DNA of 64,000 bases from assembly GCF_024198255.1 (NCBI RefSeq), contig NZ_JAJVKW010000005.1:620001-684000 (forward strand), read 5' to 3'. A program made the translations under genes and the position numbers. The notes beneath the pieces were generated by a model. The model did not search any database. It saw nothing but the letters and a program-made list of their open reading frames with translations, and was not told the DNA's origin. Origin of the DNA: Myxococcus guangdongensis (GTDB lineage: Bacteria; Myxococcota; Myxococcia; Myxococcales; Myxococcaceae). This document shows, in pieces, positions 35,267-44,269 of this stretch. Each line of letters begins with the position of its first letter. Within the stretch, counting starts at the first letter, position 1.

Positions 35267-36130
35267 TCACGGCGTGGCCTGGACCGCGGGGATGGGAGGC
35301 TGCACCACCGGCGCGGGAAGGCTCGCCAGGAAGTTGAGCAGCTCGGTGGCCAGGCGCGCCTGGGCCGCGGGGTTCAGGTGGCCGCCGTCGTCGGAATAGC
35401 CGGGCACCATGGCCGGCCACGTCTGGCCATTGAGCTCGTAGGTCTCCTTCGAGCCGTCGGGCGCCGTGGCCTCCAGGCGCGCCAGGTCGAACAGGGGCTC
35501 CTTGCCGGCGTACGTCTTGCGCATCAGCTCGTTGAACGTCTCGCGCTGCACGTTCTCCGCCACGCCCCACACGGGCCGGCCGAGCAGCTCCTTCAGCCAC
35601 GCCTTCGCGCCGCGCTGCACCGTGGTCAGCGGCGCCGTCACGTGCACGAAGGTGGTGCCGGGGTGGCGCGCCTTCAGGCCCTCCATCGCCACGCGGTACT
35701 TCTCGAACAGCGCGCGCGTGTCCGTGGCCCCGTTGATGTCGATGTAGCAGAACTTGAAGAAGGCCACGTCCGTCGACTTCGCGAGCCCACCGTCCATCAG
35801 CCGCTCGAAGTCGGCGATCTTCGACTCGGGCTTCTCGTTCTGTCCCACCAGGGCGTGCGCCAGGGTGCCGGGGGCCAGCGACTCGGTGGGGCTCTGCACC
35901 TCCACCACGCGCGGCACCACGCCCTGGGCCGAGTTGGGCAGCGCCTTGACGCCATCCAGGATGTTGCCCCCCACCGACTGGTGGCCGAAGAAGATGCGAC
36001 GACTCGACAGCTTCTCCAGCGAAGCGCTCGGCGCGGAGGCCTGCGCCACCGTGCCGTGCAACGCCATCAGCAGCATGGCGGGCAAAGCCAGCACGCTCAC
36101 GCGAACCAGAAACGTCCAGTCGAAGTGCAT
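35267..36130 (-). CDS. Exported SGNH/GDSL-like hydrolase, first gene of the operon
   Basis: This 287-residue protein has a signal peptide or N-terminal anchor (VSVLALPAMLLMALHGTVAQAS). The mature part starts RRIFFGHQSVGGNILDGV, resembling an SGNH family block, and ends with a DDGGHLNPAAQARLATELL segment that matches the catalytic Asp-x-x-His block V. SGNH proteins act as esterases or, as in DltD and alginate systems, as acyl-transfer partners outside the membrane. Being co-transcribed with an acid-activating ligase and carrier suggests a similar role. The start has only a weak site (AGAG). The upstream ~190 bases hold no recognised promoter. Confidence 0.75.
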   Translation of the reverse strand: MHFDWTFLVRVSVLALPAMLLMALHGTVAQASAPSASLEKLSSRRIFFGHQSVGGNILDGVKALPNSAQGVVPRVVEVQSPTESLAPGTLAHALVGQNEKPESKIADFERLMDGGLAKSTDVAFFKFCYIDINGATDTRALFEKYRVAMEGLKARHPGTTFVHVTAPLTTVQRGAKAWLKELLGRPVWGVAENVQRETFNELMRKTYAGKEPLFDLARLEATAPDGSKETYELNGQTWPAMVPGYSDDGGHLNPAAQARLATELLNFLASLPAPVVQPPIPAVQATP

Positions 36131-36317
36131 GCGGACTCTTAAACCCTTCCGTCGGCAAGCGTCAAAGGGCCAACCAAGCGGGACGTCCGCTGGTCCCCTC
36201 AACCGCGTGGGACGGAAGGGCTGGGGCGAAGTCACCCCATGCCTGCTCGCCAGGCCAGCGCGGGCTCGTGGCGGGGCTTGACGCTGGCGGGAGACGGCGT
36301 TCCGCCAGGAGAGAACG

Positions 36318-38723
36318 CTACTCCGCGCGCAGTGACACGGACGGTGACACCCGGCTGGCGCGCAGCGCGGGAATCCAGGTGGCCAACAGCGACACCAGTC
36401 CCAGCGCCGCCGCGACTCCCAGGAAGACGCCTGGCTCATTGGCATTCACACCATAGAGGAGCGTCGCGAGCAGTCGCATGCAGCCGAAGGCGGCCAGGAG
36501 GCCCACCCCCACGCCGAGGAGCGTGAGCATCAGACCCTGGCGCATCACCAGCCCGAGCACCTGTCGGGGGTGGGCGCCCAATGCCAGGCGGATTCCCAGC
36601 TCCCGGGTGCGCTGGCCCACCGCATAGGCCATGACGCCATAGACGCCCACGCCCGCGAGCACCACCGCGAGCGCCGCGAAGGCCGCGAGCAGCCGCGCCG
36701 TCGCCAGGGGCCGGGACACCTGCCGGTCCATCCGGTCGATGAGGGGGGCCACGTCATACGCGGGCTGCTCGGCGTCCACGGCCTTGAGCTCCTGGCGCAC
36801 GGCGGCCACCAGCGTGGACGGGTCGCGCGAGGTGCGCAGCAGGATGGACATGGTGGGCACCGGGTACTGCTCGTAGGGCAGGTAGGCCTCCGGCTGGGCG
36901 GGCTCCGTCAGGCGATTGTGACGCACGTCCGCCACCACGCCGACGATGTCGCGGAAGGGCTCGTTGTCGCTCCAGCCCAGGCGGATCCTGCGGCCCAGGG
37001 CCTCGCCACCCCCGAGGTACTTGCGCACGAAGGCCTCGTTGACGATGACGCTGGGGGCGCCCTTCTGCGCGTCGCGGCCGTCGAAGTCGCGCCCCTCGCG
37101 CAGCGCGACGCGCAGGGCCCGGAAGTAGCCCGGCGAGGCCACCCGGAACTCGGTGACGTAGCGCACGTTCGAGTCCTGGGGTGCCCCCTCCAGCGTGAAG
37201 TCACCGTTGGAGTTGCTGCCGCCCAGGGGCGCGTCGTTGACCATGCCCACGGCCTCCACATCCGGCAGCGCGCGCAGCCGCTCGAGGTAGTCGGCGAAGA
37301 AGCCGCGCTGCTTGTCGAAGCCGCCATACTTGAGGTCCGGCAGCGCCAGCCGCGCGTGCAGCACCCGCTGCGCGTCGAAGCCCGGGTCCACCGCCTGCAT
37401 GTTGCGCAGCGTCTGCACCATCAGCACCGTGCCCACCAGCAGCACCAGCGCCAGGGCCAGCTGCACGGCCACCAGCCCGTTGCGCAGCGGGTGGTTGGCG
37501 CGCGCGCCCACCGCGCTCCCGGACTGCTTGAGCAGCGGCAGCACGTCCGTGCCGGAGGTGTGCAGCGCGGGCGCCAGGCCGAAGAGCAACCCCGCGCCCA
37601 GCGAGAGCGCCACGCTGAACAGGAGCGCGGGCATGCTCAGCTCCACCGGCGTCATGCGCAACATCGAGGCGGGCAGCAGCGCGCGCACCAGCTCCATGCC
37701 CCACATGACGAGCAAGAGGCCCACCAGTCCACCGACGAGGCCGAGCAGCACGCTCTCCGCCAGGGCCTGCTGGATGCGCCGTCCCCGGCTGGCCCCGAGC
37801 GCCGCGCGGATGGCGCCGTCCCGCTGCCGCGCCAGCGCGCGCACCAGCAGGAGGTTGGCCACGTTGGCGCAAGCGATGAGCAGCACGAAGCCCACCGCCG
37901 CCCAGAGCGCCCACAGCACCGGCCGCGAGGAGGACGTGAGGTAGCGCTGCCACAGGTCCGTCGTCACGCCGTGGGCCTTGTCGCCCGGGGCGTCCGGCCG
38001 GGCGATGAGCTGGGCCACCCGCGCCAGGTCCGCCGTCGCCGCCTCCAGCGTGACGCCCGGCGCCATCCGCCCGATGACGCTCATGTAGTGGTTGCCGTGC
38101 TGCTCCGGGTTGAGCCAGTTGGGCAGCCACACGTCGACGTCCTCGGAGTATTCCGGGAAGGTGAAGCTCTCCGGCAGCACACCCGCCACCGTGTACGTGC
38201 GCCCATCCAACTGCACCGTCCCGCCCACCGCGGCCGGAGCTCCGCCGAGGGCCTTCTTCCAGAAGGCGTGGCTCACCACCACGCTGCCCGGGGGATTGCC
38301 CGGCTGGGCGTCCTCGTCCCGGAAGTCCCGCCCCAGCGTGGGGGTTACTCCGAGCGTCTGGAAGAAGTTGGGGGTGACGCGGCCCGCGCGGACGCGCTCG
38401 GCGGAGTCCGCGCCCGTGCGGCTCATGTCCCGACGGGTGAAGCCGGCGAGCTGCGCGAAGGAGCGGCCATGCTCCCGCCAGCCGAGCAGCTCCGGCGGCG
38501 CCACCGACGCCTGCTGGAAATCCAATTGCCTGCACCACAGCCGCACGAGCGCCTCGGGCGCCTGGAAGGGCAGGGGCTTGAGCAGCATCGCGTGGATGGC
38601 GCTGAAGAGGACGGTGTTCGCGCCGATGGCCAGCGCGAGCGTCACCACGGCGGCCAGGGTGAAGCCCGGCGTGTGTCTCAGCGTGCGCAGCGCGTAGCGG
38701 AAGTCTTGACGAAGCGAGTCCAT
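36318..38723 (-). CDS. ADOP-type ABC transporter permease (MacB/FtsX family)
   Basis: This 801-residue permease starts DSLRQDFRYALRTLRHTPGFT, the mark of the acidobacterial duplicated orphan permease group. It has a MacB-type periplasmic domain and an FtsX-type domain in each half; the second half is seen in VAVQLALALVLLVGTVLM and the C-terminal repeat RTRELGIRLALGAHPRQVLGLVMRQG. No ATPase gene is adjacent, which is normal for this group. The export substrate is unknown. ATG 38723 is chosen because it begins the conserved N-terminus; the longer frame to 38780 adds nothing typical. The gene faces the same way as the operon downstream but is separated from it by ~190 bases. Confidence 0.9.
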   Translation of the reverse strand: MDSLRQDFRYALRTLRHTPGFTLAAVVTLALAIGANTVLFSAIHAMLLKPLPFQAPEALVRLWCRQLDFQQASVAPPELLGWREHGRSFAQLAGFTRRDMSRTGADSAERVRAGRVTPNFFQTLGVTPTLGRDFRDEDAQPGNPPGSVVVSHAFWKKALGGAPAAVGGTVQLDGRTYTVAGVLPESFTFPEYSEDVDVWLPNWLNPEQHGNHYMSVIGRMAPGVTLEAATADLARVAQLIARPDAPGDKAHGVTTDLWQRYLTSSSRPVLWALWAAVGFVLLIACANVANLLLVRALARQRDGAIRAALGASRGRRIQQALAESVLLGLVGGLVGLLLVMWGMELVRALLPASMLRMTPVELSMPALLFSVALSLGAGLLFGLAPALHTSGTDVLPLLKQSGSAVGARANHPLRNGLVAVQLALALVLLVGTVLMVQTLRNMQAVDPGFDAQRVLHARLALPDLKYGGFDKQRGFFADYLERLRALPDVEAVGMVNDAPLGGSNSNGDFTLEGAPQDSNVRYVTEFRVASPGYFRALRVALREGRDFDGRDAQKGAPSVIVNEAFVRKYLGGGEALGRRIRLGWSDNEPFRDIVGVVADVRHNRLTEPAQPEAYLPYEQYPVPTMSILLRTSRDPSTLVAAVRQELKAVDAEQPAYDVAPLIDRMDRQVSRPLATARLLAAFAALAVVLAGVGVYGVMAYAVGQRTRELGIRLALGAHPRQVLGLVMRQGLMLTLLGVGVGLLAAFGCMRLLATLLYGVNANEPGVFLGVAAALGLVSLLATWIPALRASRVSPSVSLRAE

Positions 38724-38870
38724 GGCGGGCCCCCAAAGCGAAGGCCATGCCAGCCCGCATGGGGCGAGGCAACCCCCCAAGTTCCCTGGAGGGATGCTCG
38801 CCCGAGTCCCCGCGCCGTTCGCGGATGCGGGAAGTCCGTGTCCCGGAAGCGGACACGGGACGGTGGACCG

Positions 38871-39551
38871 TCAGTGGAAGTTCCAGCGGCCGGCGATCTC
38901 CTCGCAGGCGAGCACGACGTCCTGGAGCCGGCGCTGGCGGGCCTTCGGCGCGACGAACAGGCGGCCGGCGAACACGTCGAAGACGCCCACCAGGCGCGGG
39001 TCCACGGGGCCCTGCTGCTCCAGGCGCTCCTCGGCGAAGAGCTGGAGCACGGTGGCGATGTACTGGCCGGCGCGCTCGTCGAGCGGCGTGTGCTTGGAGA
39101 AGTAGAACTTCAGGACGCCCGAGCGCATCTGCCCGCGCGCGTCCACGCCTCGCAGGAGGACCTCCGGGCGCACCTTCACGGCGACGCCCGCGACGTCCAG
39201 GGGCGCGAGCTCCGGGTCCGCGGGGCTGGCCACGGCGCGGGTGGCCAGGTCATCCGCGGCGACGAGGCAGCGCTGGAGGGCCTCCGCGCACAGGGCGAGC
39301 CGGTGCGCGTCGAAGTCCGAGTCCGCCTGGGCGTTGAGGAGCCGGCGCTGGTGATAGCGCAGGATGACCTCGTCCCGGCCTTCGCAGAGGAACTCGGTGA
39401 TGGCCTGGGCCGCCGCGGGGTAGCGCAGGTACTGCGGATCCACCGGGTTCTTCTGCCCCTGGATGATGCGCTTTCGCAGCGACGGCGTTCCGGTGAGGTA
39501 CTGGCCGAGCTGGTTGACCGAGACGCACGGGTTCTCACGAGGGGTGGTCAT
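38871..39551 (-). CDS. Unknown protein
   Basis: This 226-residue soluble protein has no signal peptide or membrane segment. It begins CVSVNQLGQYLTGTPSLRKR and contains YHQRRLLNAQ and VLKFYFSKHTPLDERAGQYIATVLQLFAEE. The last segment has the general spacing of a PD-(D/E)xK nuclease core (VKVRPEVLL, then GVLKFYFSK), but this is only suggestive. GGAAAGGAAG lies upstream of the ATG. Codon use is like its neighbours and the frame is long, so it is very likely a real gene. It stands alone between the mechanosensitive channel and the ADOP gene. Confidence 0.7.
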   Translation of the reverse strand: MTTPRENPCVSVNQLGQYLTGTPSLRKRIIQGQKNPVDPQYLRYPAAAQAITEFLCEGRDEVILRYHQRRLLNAQADSDFDAHRLALCAEALQRCLVAADDLATRAVASPADPELAPLDVAGVAVKVRPEVLLRGVDARGQMRSGVLKFYFSKHTPLDERAGQYIATVLQLFAEERLEQQGPVDPRLVGVFDVFAGRLFVAPKARQRRLQDVVLACEEIAGRWNFH

Positions 39552-39719
39552 GTCGACGACTTCCTTTCCGGTAGCGGGAATGAAGAGAGACTACCGGAAG
39601 GGTCTGACATTCCCTCGGAGGCCGGGCGGCCCGAGCGCCCCGGAAGATGGCCGCCCTGGCAGGTAGGGCGGGCAGGCACGACCGGGGCTGAGAGGCGGGT
39701 TCTGGAGGCCCGCTGCGGG

Positions 39720-41216
39720 CTACTCGTGGTGGGCGCCGTGCAGGCCGAAAATCTGGCGCAGGCGGCCGAGGATCCGGCCCACCTCGGCGGGGATGGGGTC
39801 CCCGGCGGCGCCGCTGGCCTGGGCCACGGCCCGCAGCTGGGTGCGCCGCTGCGCCAGGATGGAGGACAGCTGCCGGGCCAGGTTGGGGTGCTCGCCGAAC
39901 AGGCGCGCGAAGGTGGGCCGGTCCACCTCGAGCAGCAGCGAGTCCTCCAGGGCCACGATGGTGGCGGCGCGCTTCTCGCCGGTGAGCAGCGACATCTCGC
40001 CGAAGTAGCCGCCCTGGCCCAGCCGCGTCACCTCGGACTGGGACTTGCCGGCGCGCACGCTGACCTCGCCGGAGGCGAGCACGTAGAACGTCCGGCCGTC
40101 ATCACCCTCCTGGATGATGTGCTCGTCGCGGCCGAAGCGGCGCACGTGGACCTCCTGGCCCAGCCGCTCCAGGTCCGTGTCCGACAGGGGTTCGAACAGG
40201 TCCACCGCGCGCAAGAGGCGCAGCACCGTGTGCGCGGGCAGCTCCGGCTTGTCCGCGTCCTCGCGCATGCGCACCACGCGGTGGGGCACGGGCGGCTCGA
40301 TGCCGTCGCGCCGCATCCGGTACCACAGGCGCGTGTGCACCTCCGCCATCGTCGCGTCCGCGAGCGAGAAGTCGTTCACGAAGAAGCGCAGCATGTAGCG
40401 CACCGACTGCTCGTCGAACGCGAGCGTGCGGGTGATGGGCGCCGGGTCCACCAGCACCTGCGGAATCTCCCGCGCCACGTCCATCAGGGCCGCCTTCATC
40501 ACGTTGGGCGGAGTGTCGTACGAGGCGCGCACCTGCATGTCCACGCCCACCGGCTCGCGGTCCTGGTTGAACGTCTTGAGCTGCTCCTTGGCCACCATGG
40601 AGTTGGGCAGCGTCACCAGCTCGCGGCGGAACGTCATGATGCGGATGGAGCGCCAGTTGACCTGCGCCACGCGCCCCACGTGCTCGCCGATGCGCACGAA
40701 GTCGCCGACCTCGAAGGGCTTGTCCAACTGCAGGGACAGGCCCGCGAAGAGGTTGCCCAGGGTCTCCTGGAGCGCCAGACCGATGACCACCGACAGCACC
40801 GCGGACGTGGCCACCAGGCCCGTCAGGTCCAGGTCCAGCTGCGTCTGGACGATGGGGACCGCGGCGAGCGTGTACAGCAGGAAGTCGATGACGTTGCGGA
40901 GGATCTTCGGCGTCGCCACCGACGTCGAGCGCAGCCTCATCAGCTTCAGCCCGAAGCCCACGCCCGCGCGGATGACGCCGAACGCGAACGTCAGCATCCA
41001 GGCGACCTGCAGCGCCTTCATCGGCCCGGGCGGCGTGGTGGCGGGCATCGCCCAGGCCGCCACGCGCAGGATGAGGAACATCACCATCAGCCGCAGGGCC
41101 CCGGTGAGATCCCGCTTCAGGTCCACGTCCTGGCTGGAGGCCCGGGTTCCCAGCAGCACCAGCGCCAATATCGCGCCGACGGCCAGGGACAGATTGCTCT
41201 GGAGGAAAGGCAGCAA
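39720..41216 (-). CDS. MscS-family mechanosensitive channel with C-terminal cyclic-nucleotide-binding domain
   Basis: This 498-residue protein has N-terminal membrane helices (SLAVGAILALVLLG, ALRLMVMFLILRVAAWAM), the MscS pore helix and beta domain (AVLSVVIGLALQETLGNLFAGLSLQLDKPFEVGD, PNSMVAKEQLKTFN) and a C-terminal cNMP-binding domain (LFEPLSDTDLERLG, EGDDGRTFYVLASGEVSV, GYFGEMSLLTGEKRAATI). It is probably a ligand-modulated osmotic release channel in the inner membrane. A short ~50-residue tail follows the nucleotide domain. It is divergent from holB across 81 bases that must hold promoters for both. Confidence 0.93.
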   Translation of the reverse strand: MLPFLQSNLSLAVGAILALVLLGTRASSQDVDLKRDLTGALRLMVMFLILRVAAWAMPATTPPGPMKALQVAWMLTFAFGVIRAGVGFGLKLMRLRSTSVATPKILRNVIDFLLYTLAAVPIVQTQLDLDLTGLVATSAVLSVVIGLALQETLGNLFAGLSLQLDKPFEVGDFVRIGEHVGRVAQVNWRSIRIMTFRRELVTLPNSMVAKEQLKTFNQDREPVGVDMQVRASYDTPPNVMKAALMDVAREIPQVLVDPAPITRTLAFDEQSVRYMLRFFVNDFSLADATMAEVHTRLWYRMRRDGIEPPVPHRVVRMREDADKPELPAHTVLRLLRAVDLFEPLSDTDLERLGQEVHVRRFGRDEHIIQEGDDGRTFYVLASGEVSVRAGKSQSEVTRLGQGGYFGEMSLLTGEKRAATIVALEDSLLLEVDRPTFARLFGEHPNLARQLSSILAQRRTQLRAVAQASGAAGDPIPAEVGRILGRLRQIFGLHGAHHE

Positions 41217-41262
41217 GACCCCCTGACTCTCTCCCGCGCGTACATGGGGGTCAAGGCAGCGG

Positions 41263-41291
41263 TTGACGCGTGGCGCGCAAGCGGGGATACA
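41263..41291 (+). promoter_or_regulatory. Possible promoter giving a leaderless holB transcript
   Basis: TTGACG is followed after 17 bases by GATACA, whose match to the -10 consensus is weak. Transcription would start at or near the holB ATG, which has no upstream ribosome-binding site. The 81-base divergent gap leaves little room for another arrangement. Confidence 0.3.
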
Positions 41292-41297
41292 CGCGCC

Positions 41298-42332
41298 ATG
41301 ACCCTCGCATCGGTGCTGGGACAGCCCCGCGCGATTGATTCACTTCAGGCGGCACTTCGCTCTGGCGCGGTGCACCACGCGTATCTCTTCGCGGGGCCGG
41401 AGGGCGTGGGCAAGGAGCGAGCAGCCGTGGGCCTGGCCCAGGCGCTCACCTGCCCCGAGCAGCCGGACGTGGGCTGCGGCACCTGCGCCAGCTGCACGCG
41501 CGTGGCGCGCGGCCTCCACCCCGACGTCACCTGGGTGATGCCCGACGATGAGCGCGTGTCGCGAGGCCTCGCGGGGCGCTCGGACTTCACGGGCACGCCG
41601 AGCCGGGATCTGCGCGTGGAGCAGATCCGCCAGCTGCAGGAGCGGCTGGCCCTGCGCGGGCTGGAGTCGCGCCGCAAGGTGGCCATCCTCGTCTCCGCGC
41701 AGGCGATGAACGTGCAGGCGCAGAACGCGTTCCTCAAGACGCTGGAGGAGCCGCCGTCGGACACCACGCTGGTGCTGGTGGCCAGCGCCATGGACAAGCT
41801 GCTGCCCACCATCCGCAGCCGGTGCAGCAAGGTGCACTTCGGCCCGCTGCCGGTGGAGCTGGTCGCCGAGCGCGTGCGCACCGAGCGCAAGCTGGACGCG
41901 GACACCGCGCAGCTGGCGGCCATCATGGCCGGAGGCAGCCTGGGCCGCGCGCTGTCGCTGGACGTGGAGGCGCTGGCCCGCCGCAAGGACGTGGTGACGG
42001 CCTTCGAGAGCCTGCGCGGCGACAACGCGGTGGGGCTCTTGCGCTTCGCGGACGAGCACGGCGGCTCGCGCGAGGACGCGGAGGCGACGCTGGAGCTGTT
42101 GACGCTCTGGACGCGCGACGTGGCCCTGGCCAAGGTCGGCCGCGAGGACTCGCTGGCGAACCGCGACCTGCGTGCGCTGGCGGTGGAGGTGGGCGCGCGG
42201 CTGTCCGATGCGTGGCTGCACCGTCGCCATGCGCTGCTCGACGGCGCGCGCGCGGCGGTGGCCCGCAACGGCGCGCCCCGGCTGCAGTTGGAGCGGATGC
42301 TCATCGACCTGTTCACGGAGACGTCCCGATGA
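41298..42332 (+). CDS. holB: DNA polymerase III delta' subunit
   Basis: This 344-residue clamp-loader subunit has the N-terminal AAA+ fold (SVLGQPRAIDSLQAAL, Walker A-like GPEGVGKERA in which the usual Thr/Ser after Lys is Glu, as in non-ATPase delta'). The zinc module has cysteines spaced C-X7-C-X2-C-X2-C. The NAFLKTLEEPPSDTTLVL signature and the SRC arginine-finger region (LPTIRSRCSK) follow. It assists loading of the sliding clamp. No ribosome-binding site is visible before the ATG. Its stop overlaps the holA start by ATGA. Confidence 0.94.
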   Translation: MTLASVLGQPRAIDSLQAALRSGAVHHAYLFAGPEGVGKERAAVGLAQALTCPEQPDVGCGTCASCTRVARGLHPDVTWVMPDDERVSRGLAGRSDFTGTPSRDLRVEQIRQLQERLALRGLESRRKVAILVSAQAMNVQAQNAFLKTLEEPPSDTTLVLVASAMDKLLPTIRSRCSKVHFGPLPVELVAERVRTERKLDADTAQLAAIMAGGSLGRALSLDVEALARRKDVVTAFESLRGDNAVGLLRFADEHGGSREDAEATLELLTLWTRDVALAKVGREDSLANRDLRALAVEVGARLSDAWLHRRHALLDGARAAVARNGAPRLQLERMLIDLFTETSR

Positions 42333-43645
42333 GCTCGGAGCTGGACGACGTGCTGGCGGGCGTGAAGGCCGGGAAGCTCGCGCCGCTGTACCTGCTGTGG
42401 GGCGAGGAGTTCCTGGTCCGCAAGGGCGCCGACGAGCTGGTCAAGCTGCTGGTGCCCGACGCGGCGGTGGGCCTCAACCTCGTCACGCTGGACGCGGGCA
42501 GCCCGCGCGAGGTGGCGCAGGAGCTGGCCACCCTGCCGCTGTTCCCCGGCCGCAAGGTCGTGGTGGTGAGGGACCCGGAGTTCCTCGCGCCGAAGAAGGG
42601 GCGCGGAGATCCGCTGGCCAAGGCGCGCGAGGCGTGGAAGGCGGGCAAGCGCAAGGAGGGCGCCCGGCGACTGCTGGCGCTGGCGGCGCGCGCGGGCTGG
42701 GGCGTGGACCAGCTGGACCCGTCCGCGTCCAAGGCGCCGTCGGTGGAGCAGTGGAAGGAGGAGCTGAACGTCGACCTCGCGGAGGCGGACGTGGCGTTCC
42801 TGAAGGAGGCCGCGGCCTTCTGCAAGGAGGAGCGCATCAGCGCCCCCGAGGGCGACGCCACCGTGCTCATCGACCTCATCCAGAAGGGCGCGCCGGCGGG
42901 ACACGCGCTGGTGATGGCGGCCACGGAGGTGGACGCGAAGAACCCGCTGGTGAAGCTGGCGCAGGACAAGGGCCACGTCGTCGAGCGCAAGGTGGCCGCG
43001 CGCCACAAGGACCTGGACCTCTCCGACATCGCCAAGGAGTTCCTGGCGCCCTTCAAGAAGAAGCTGGGGCCTGGCGCGCTGGAGGAGCTCAAGGAGCGCG
43101 TGGGCGGCAACATCCGCCTGCTGCAGTCGGAGCTGGAGAAGCTGGCCACGTACTCGGAGGGGCCCGCCATCGAGCGCTCCGACGTGGTGATGCTGGTGCA
43201 CCACGCGCGCGAGGAGGAGTTCTTCGAGCTGTCCGAGGCGCTCCAGAAGCGCGACTTCCGCGGCGCGCTGTCCTACGCGGAGGACGCGATGGGGCAGGGG
43301 ACGCACGCGCTGCAGCTGTTGGGCGCGGTGGCCTCCATCGTCCGCACGCTGCTGGAGAGCCACGAGTGGCTGACGCGCTACGCGGGAGGCACGCCGCCGC
43401 GCACCGCGAAGGACGTGGAGGCCCGCGTGTTCCCCAAGCTGGAGGCGGAGCTGAAGGGCACCCGGCGCAAGATGCCCAACGCGTGGGCGCTCACCTTCAG
43501 CATGAAGGCGGCCGCGGGCTACGAGCGCAAGGAGCTGCTCGGCGCGCTGGTGGCATGCGCGGAGGCGGACCTGTCGCTGAAGTCGTCTGGCAACGGGCGG
43601 CTGGTCATCGAGCGGCTGCTGGCCACCGTGTGCCTCGGCGCCTGA
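42329..43645 (+). CDS. holA: DNA polymerase III delta subunit
   Basis: This 438-residue protein is the clamp-loader wrench. The N-terminus (LAPLYLLWGEEFLVRKGADELVK) and the middle (FKKKLGPGALEELKERVGGNIRLLQSELEKLATYSEG) match HolA, and the tail has the helical collar domain (LGAVASIVRTLLES). It is ~95 residues longer than the E. coli protein. The extra length lies mainly around residues 85-190 (KKGRGDPLAKAREAWKAG and following), a Lys/Ala-rich insert. It is translationally coupled to holB, making a rare adjacent clamp-loader pair. Confidence 0.9.
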   Translation: MSSELDDVLAGVKAGKLAPLYLLWGEEFLVRKGADELVKLLVPDAAVGLNLVTLDAGSPREVAQELATLPLFPGRKVVVVRDPEFLAPKKGRGDPLAKAREAWKAGKRKEGARRLLALAARAGWGVDQLDPSASKAPSVEQWKEELNVDLAEADVAFLKEAAAFCKEERISAPEGDATVLIDLIQKGAPAGHALVMAATEVDAKNPLVKLAQDKGHVVERKVAARHKDLDLSDIAKEFLAPFKKKLGPGALEELKERVGGNIRLLQSELEKLATYSEGPAIERSDVVMLVHHAREEEFFELSEALQKRDFRGALSYAEDAMGQGTHALQLLGAVASIVRTLLESHEWLTRYAGGTPPRTAKDVEARVFPKLEAELKGTRRKMPNAWALTFSMKAAAGYERKELLGALVACAEADLSLKSSGNGRLVIERLLATVCLGA

Positions 43646-43706
43646 GGGGCGGGCGGGCACGCTGGGACGTGCACTCGGAGTCCGGCTCGGGTAGAGGAGG
43701 CGGCGT

Positions 43707-44168
43707 ATGGCGGACAAGCGTCGCTTCGACCTCTTCGCGGATTTCATCGTGTCGCGCTTCATGGCCCCTCGCGTCTTCGACGTGGCGGGAGGGCAGGGGC
43801 GCCTCAACGAGGCCCTGACGCGGCGGGGCCGCGCCGTCACCACCTTCGATTTGCGGCACAAGCACCTGCCGGTGACGTACGCCCAGCGCATCTTCACGGT
43901 CGACGAGCCGTGCGAGGCGGAGCTGGTGGTGGGCATGCACCCGGACGGCGCCACCCGCGTCATCATCGAGTACGCGGCGAGGCATCGGCTGCCGTTCGCG
44001 GTGGTGCCGTGCTGCTCGGACAACGGGATGCCCTACAACCCGTGGATGCGTCACCTGGCGGAGCTGGCGCGCGCGTCCGGCTTCACCACTGTCGAGGAGG
44101 TGAAGCTCTCCATGGACGGCCGGGCACGCGTCCTCGTGGGCGAGCCTGCCCCCGTCGGGCCGGCCTGA
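43707..44168 (+). CDS. Small class I SAM-dependent methyltransferase-like protein
   Basis: This 153-residue protein has a Rossmann motif I-like start (RVFDVAGGQGRLNEALTRRG) followed by TTFDLRHKH, which resembles motif II with its acidic residue. A VVPCCSDNGMPYNPWMRHLA segment is conserved in similar small proteins. It is short for a complete methyltransferase and may bind SAM without a full substrate lid. GTAGAGGAGGC lies before the ATG. No functional partner is evident among its neighbours. Confidence 0.65.
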   Translation: MADKRRFDLFADFIVSRFMAPRVFDVAGGQGRLNEALTRRGRAVTTFDLRHKHLPVTYAQRIFTVDEPCEAELVVGMHPDGATRVIIEYAARHRLPFAVVPCCSDNGMPYNPWMRHLAELARASGFTTVEEVKLSMDGRARVLVGEPAPVGPA

Positions 44169-44269
44169 GGCGAGTGCCCGCCCGACGACACGTCCGGTGT
44201 CCCGGGGGCTGGCTGCCCCGACCCCGCTTCGGCGTCTAGCTTCCCGGACATCGACGCGGGGAGCGGGAG

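Noticed and set aside
29206..36130. Classical NRPS or PKS cluster
   Set aside because: There is an AMP-ligase and a carrier protein but no condensation, ketosynthase, acyltransferase-PKS or thioesterase domain.
36570..41290. A very long plus-strand open frame leading into holB
   Set aside because: The part before 41298 is antisense to the ADOP permease, the unknown gene and the MscS channel and has no recognisable domain; only the holB part is real.
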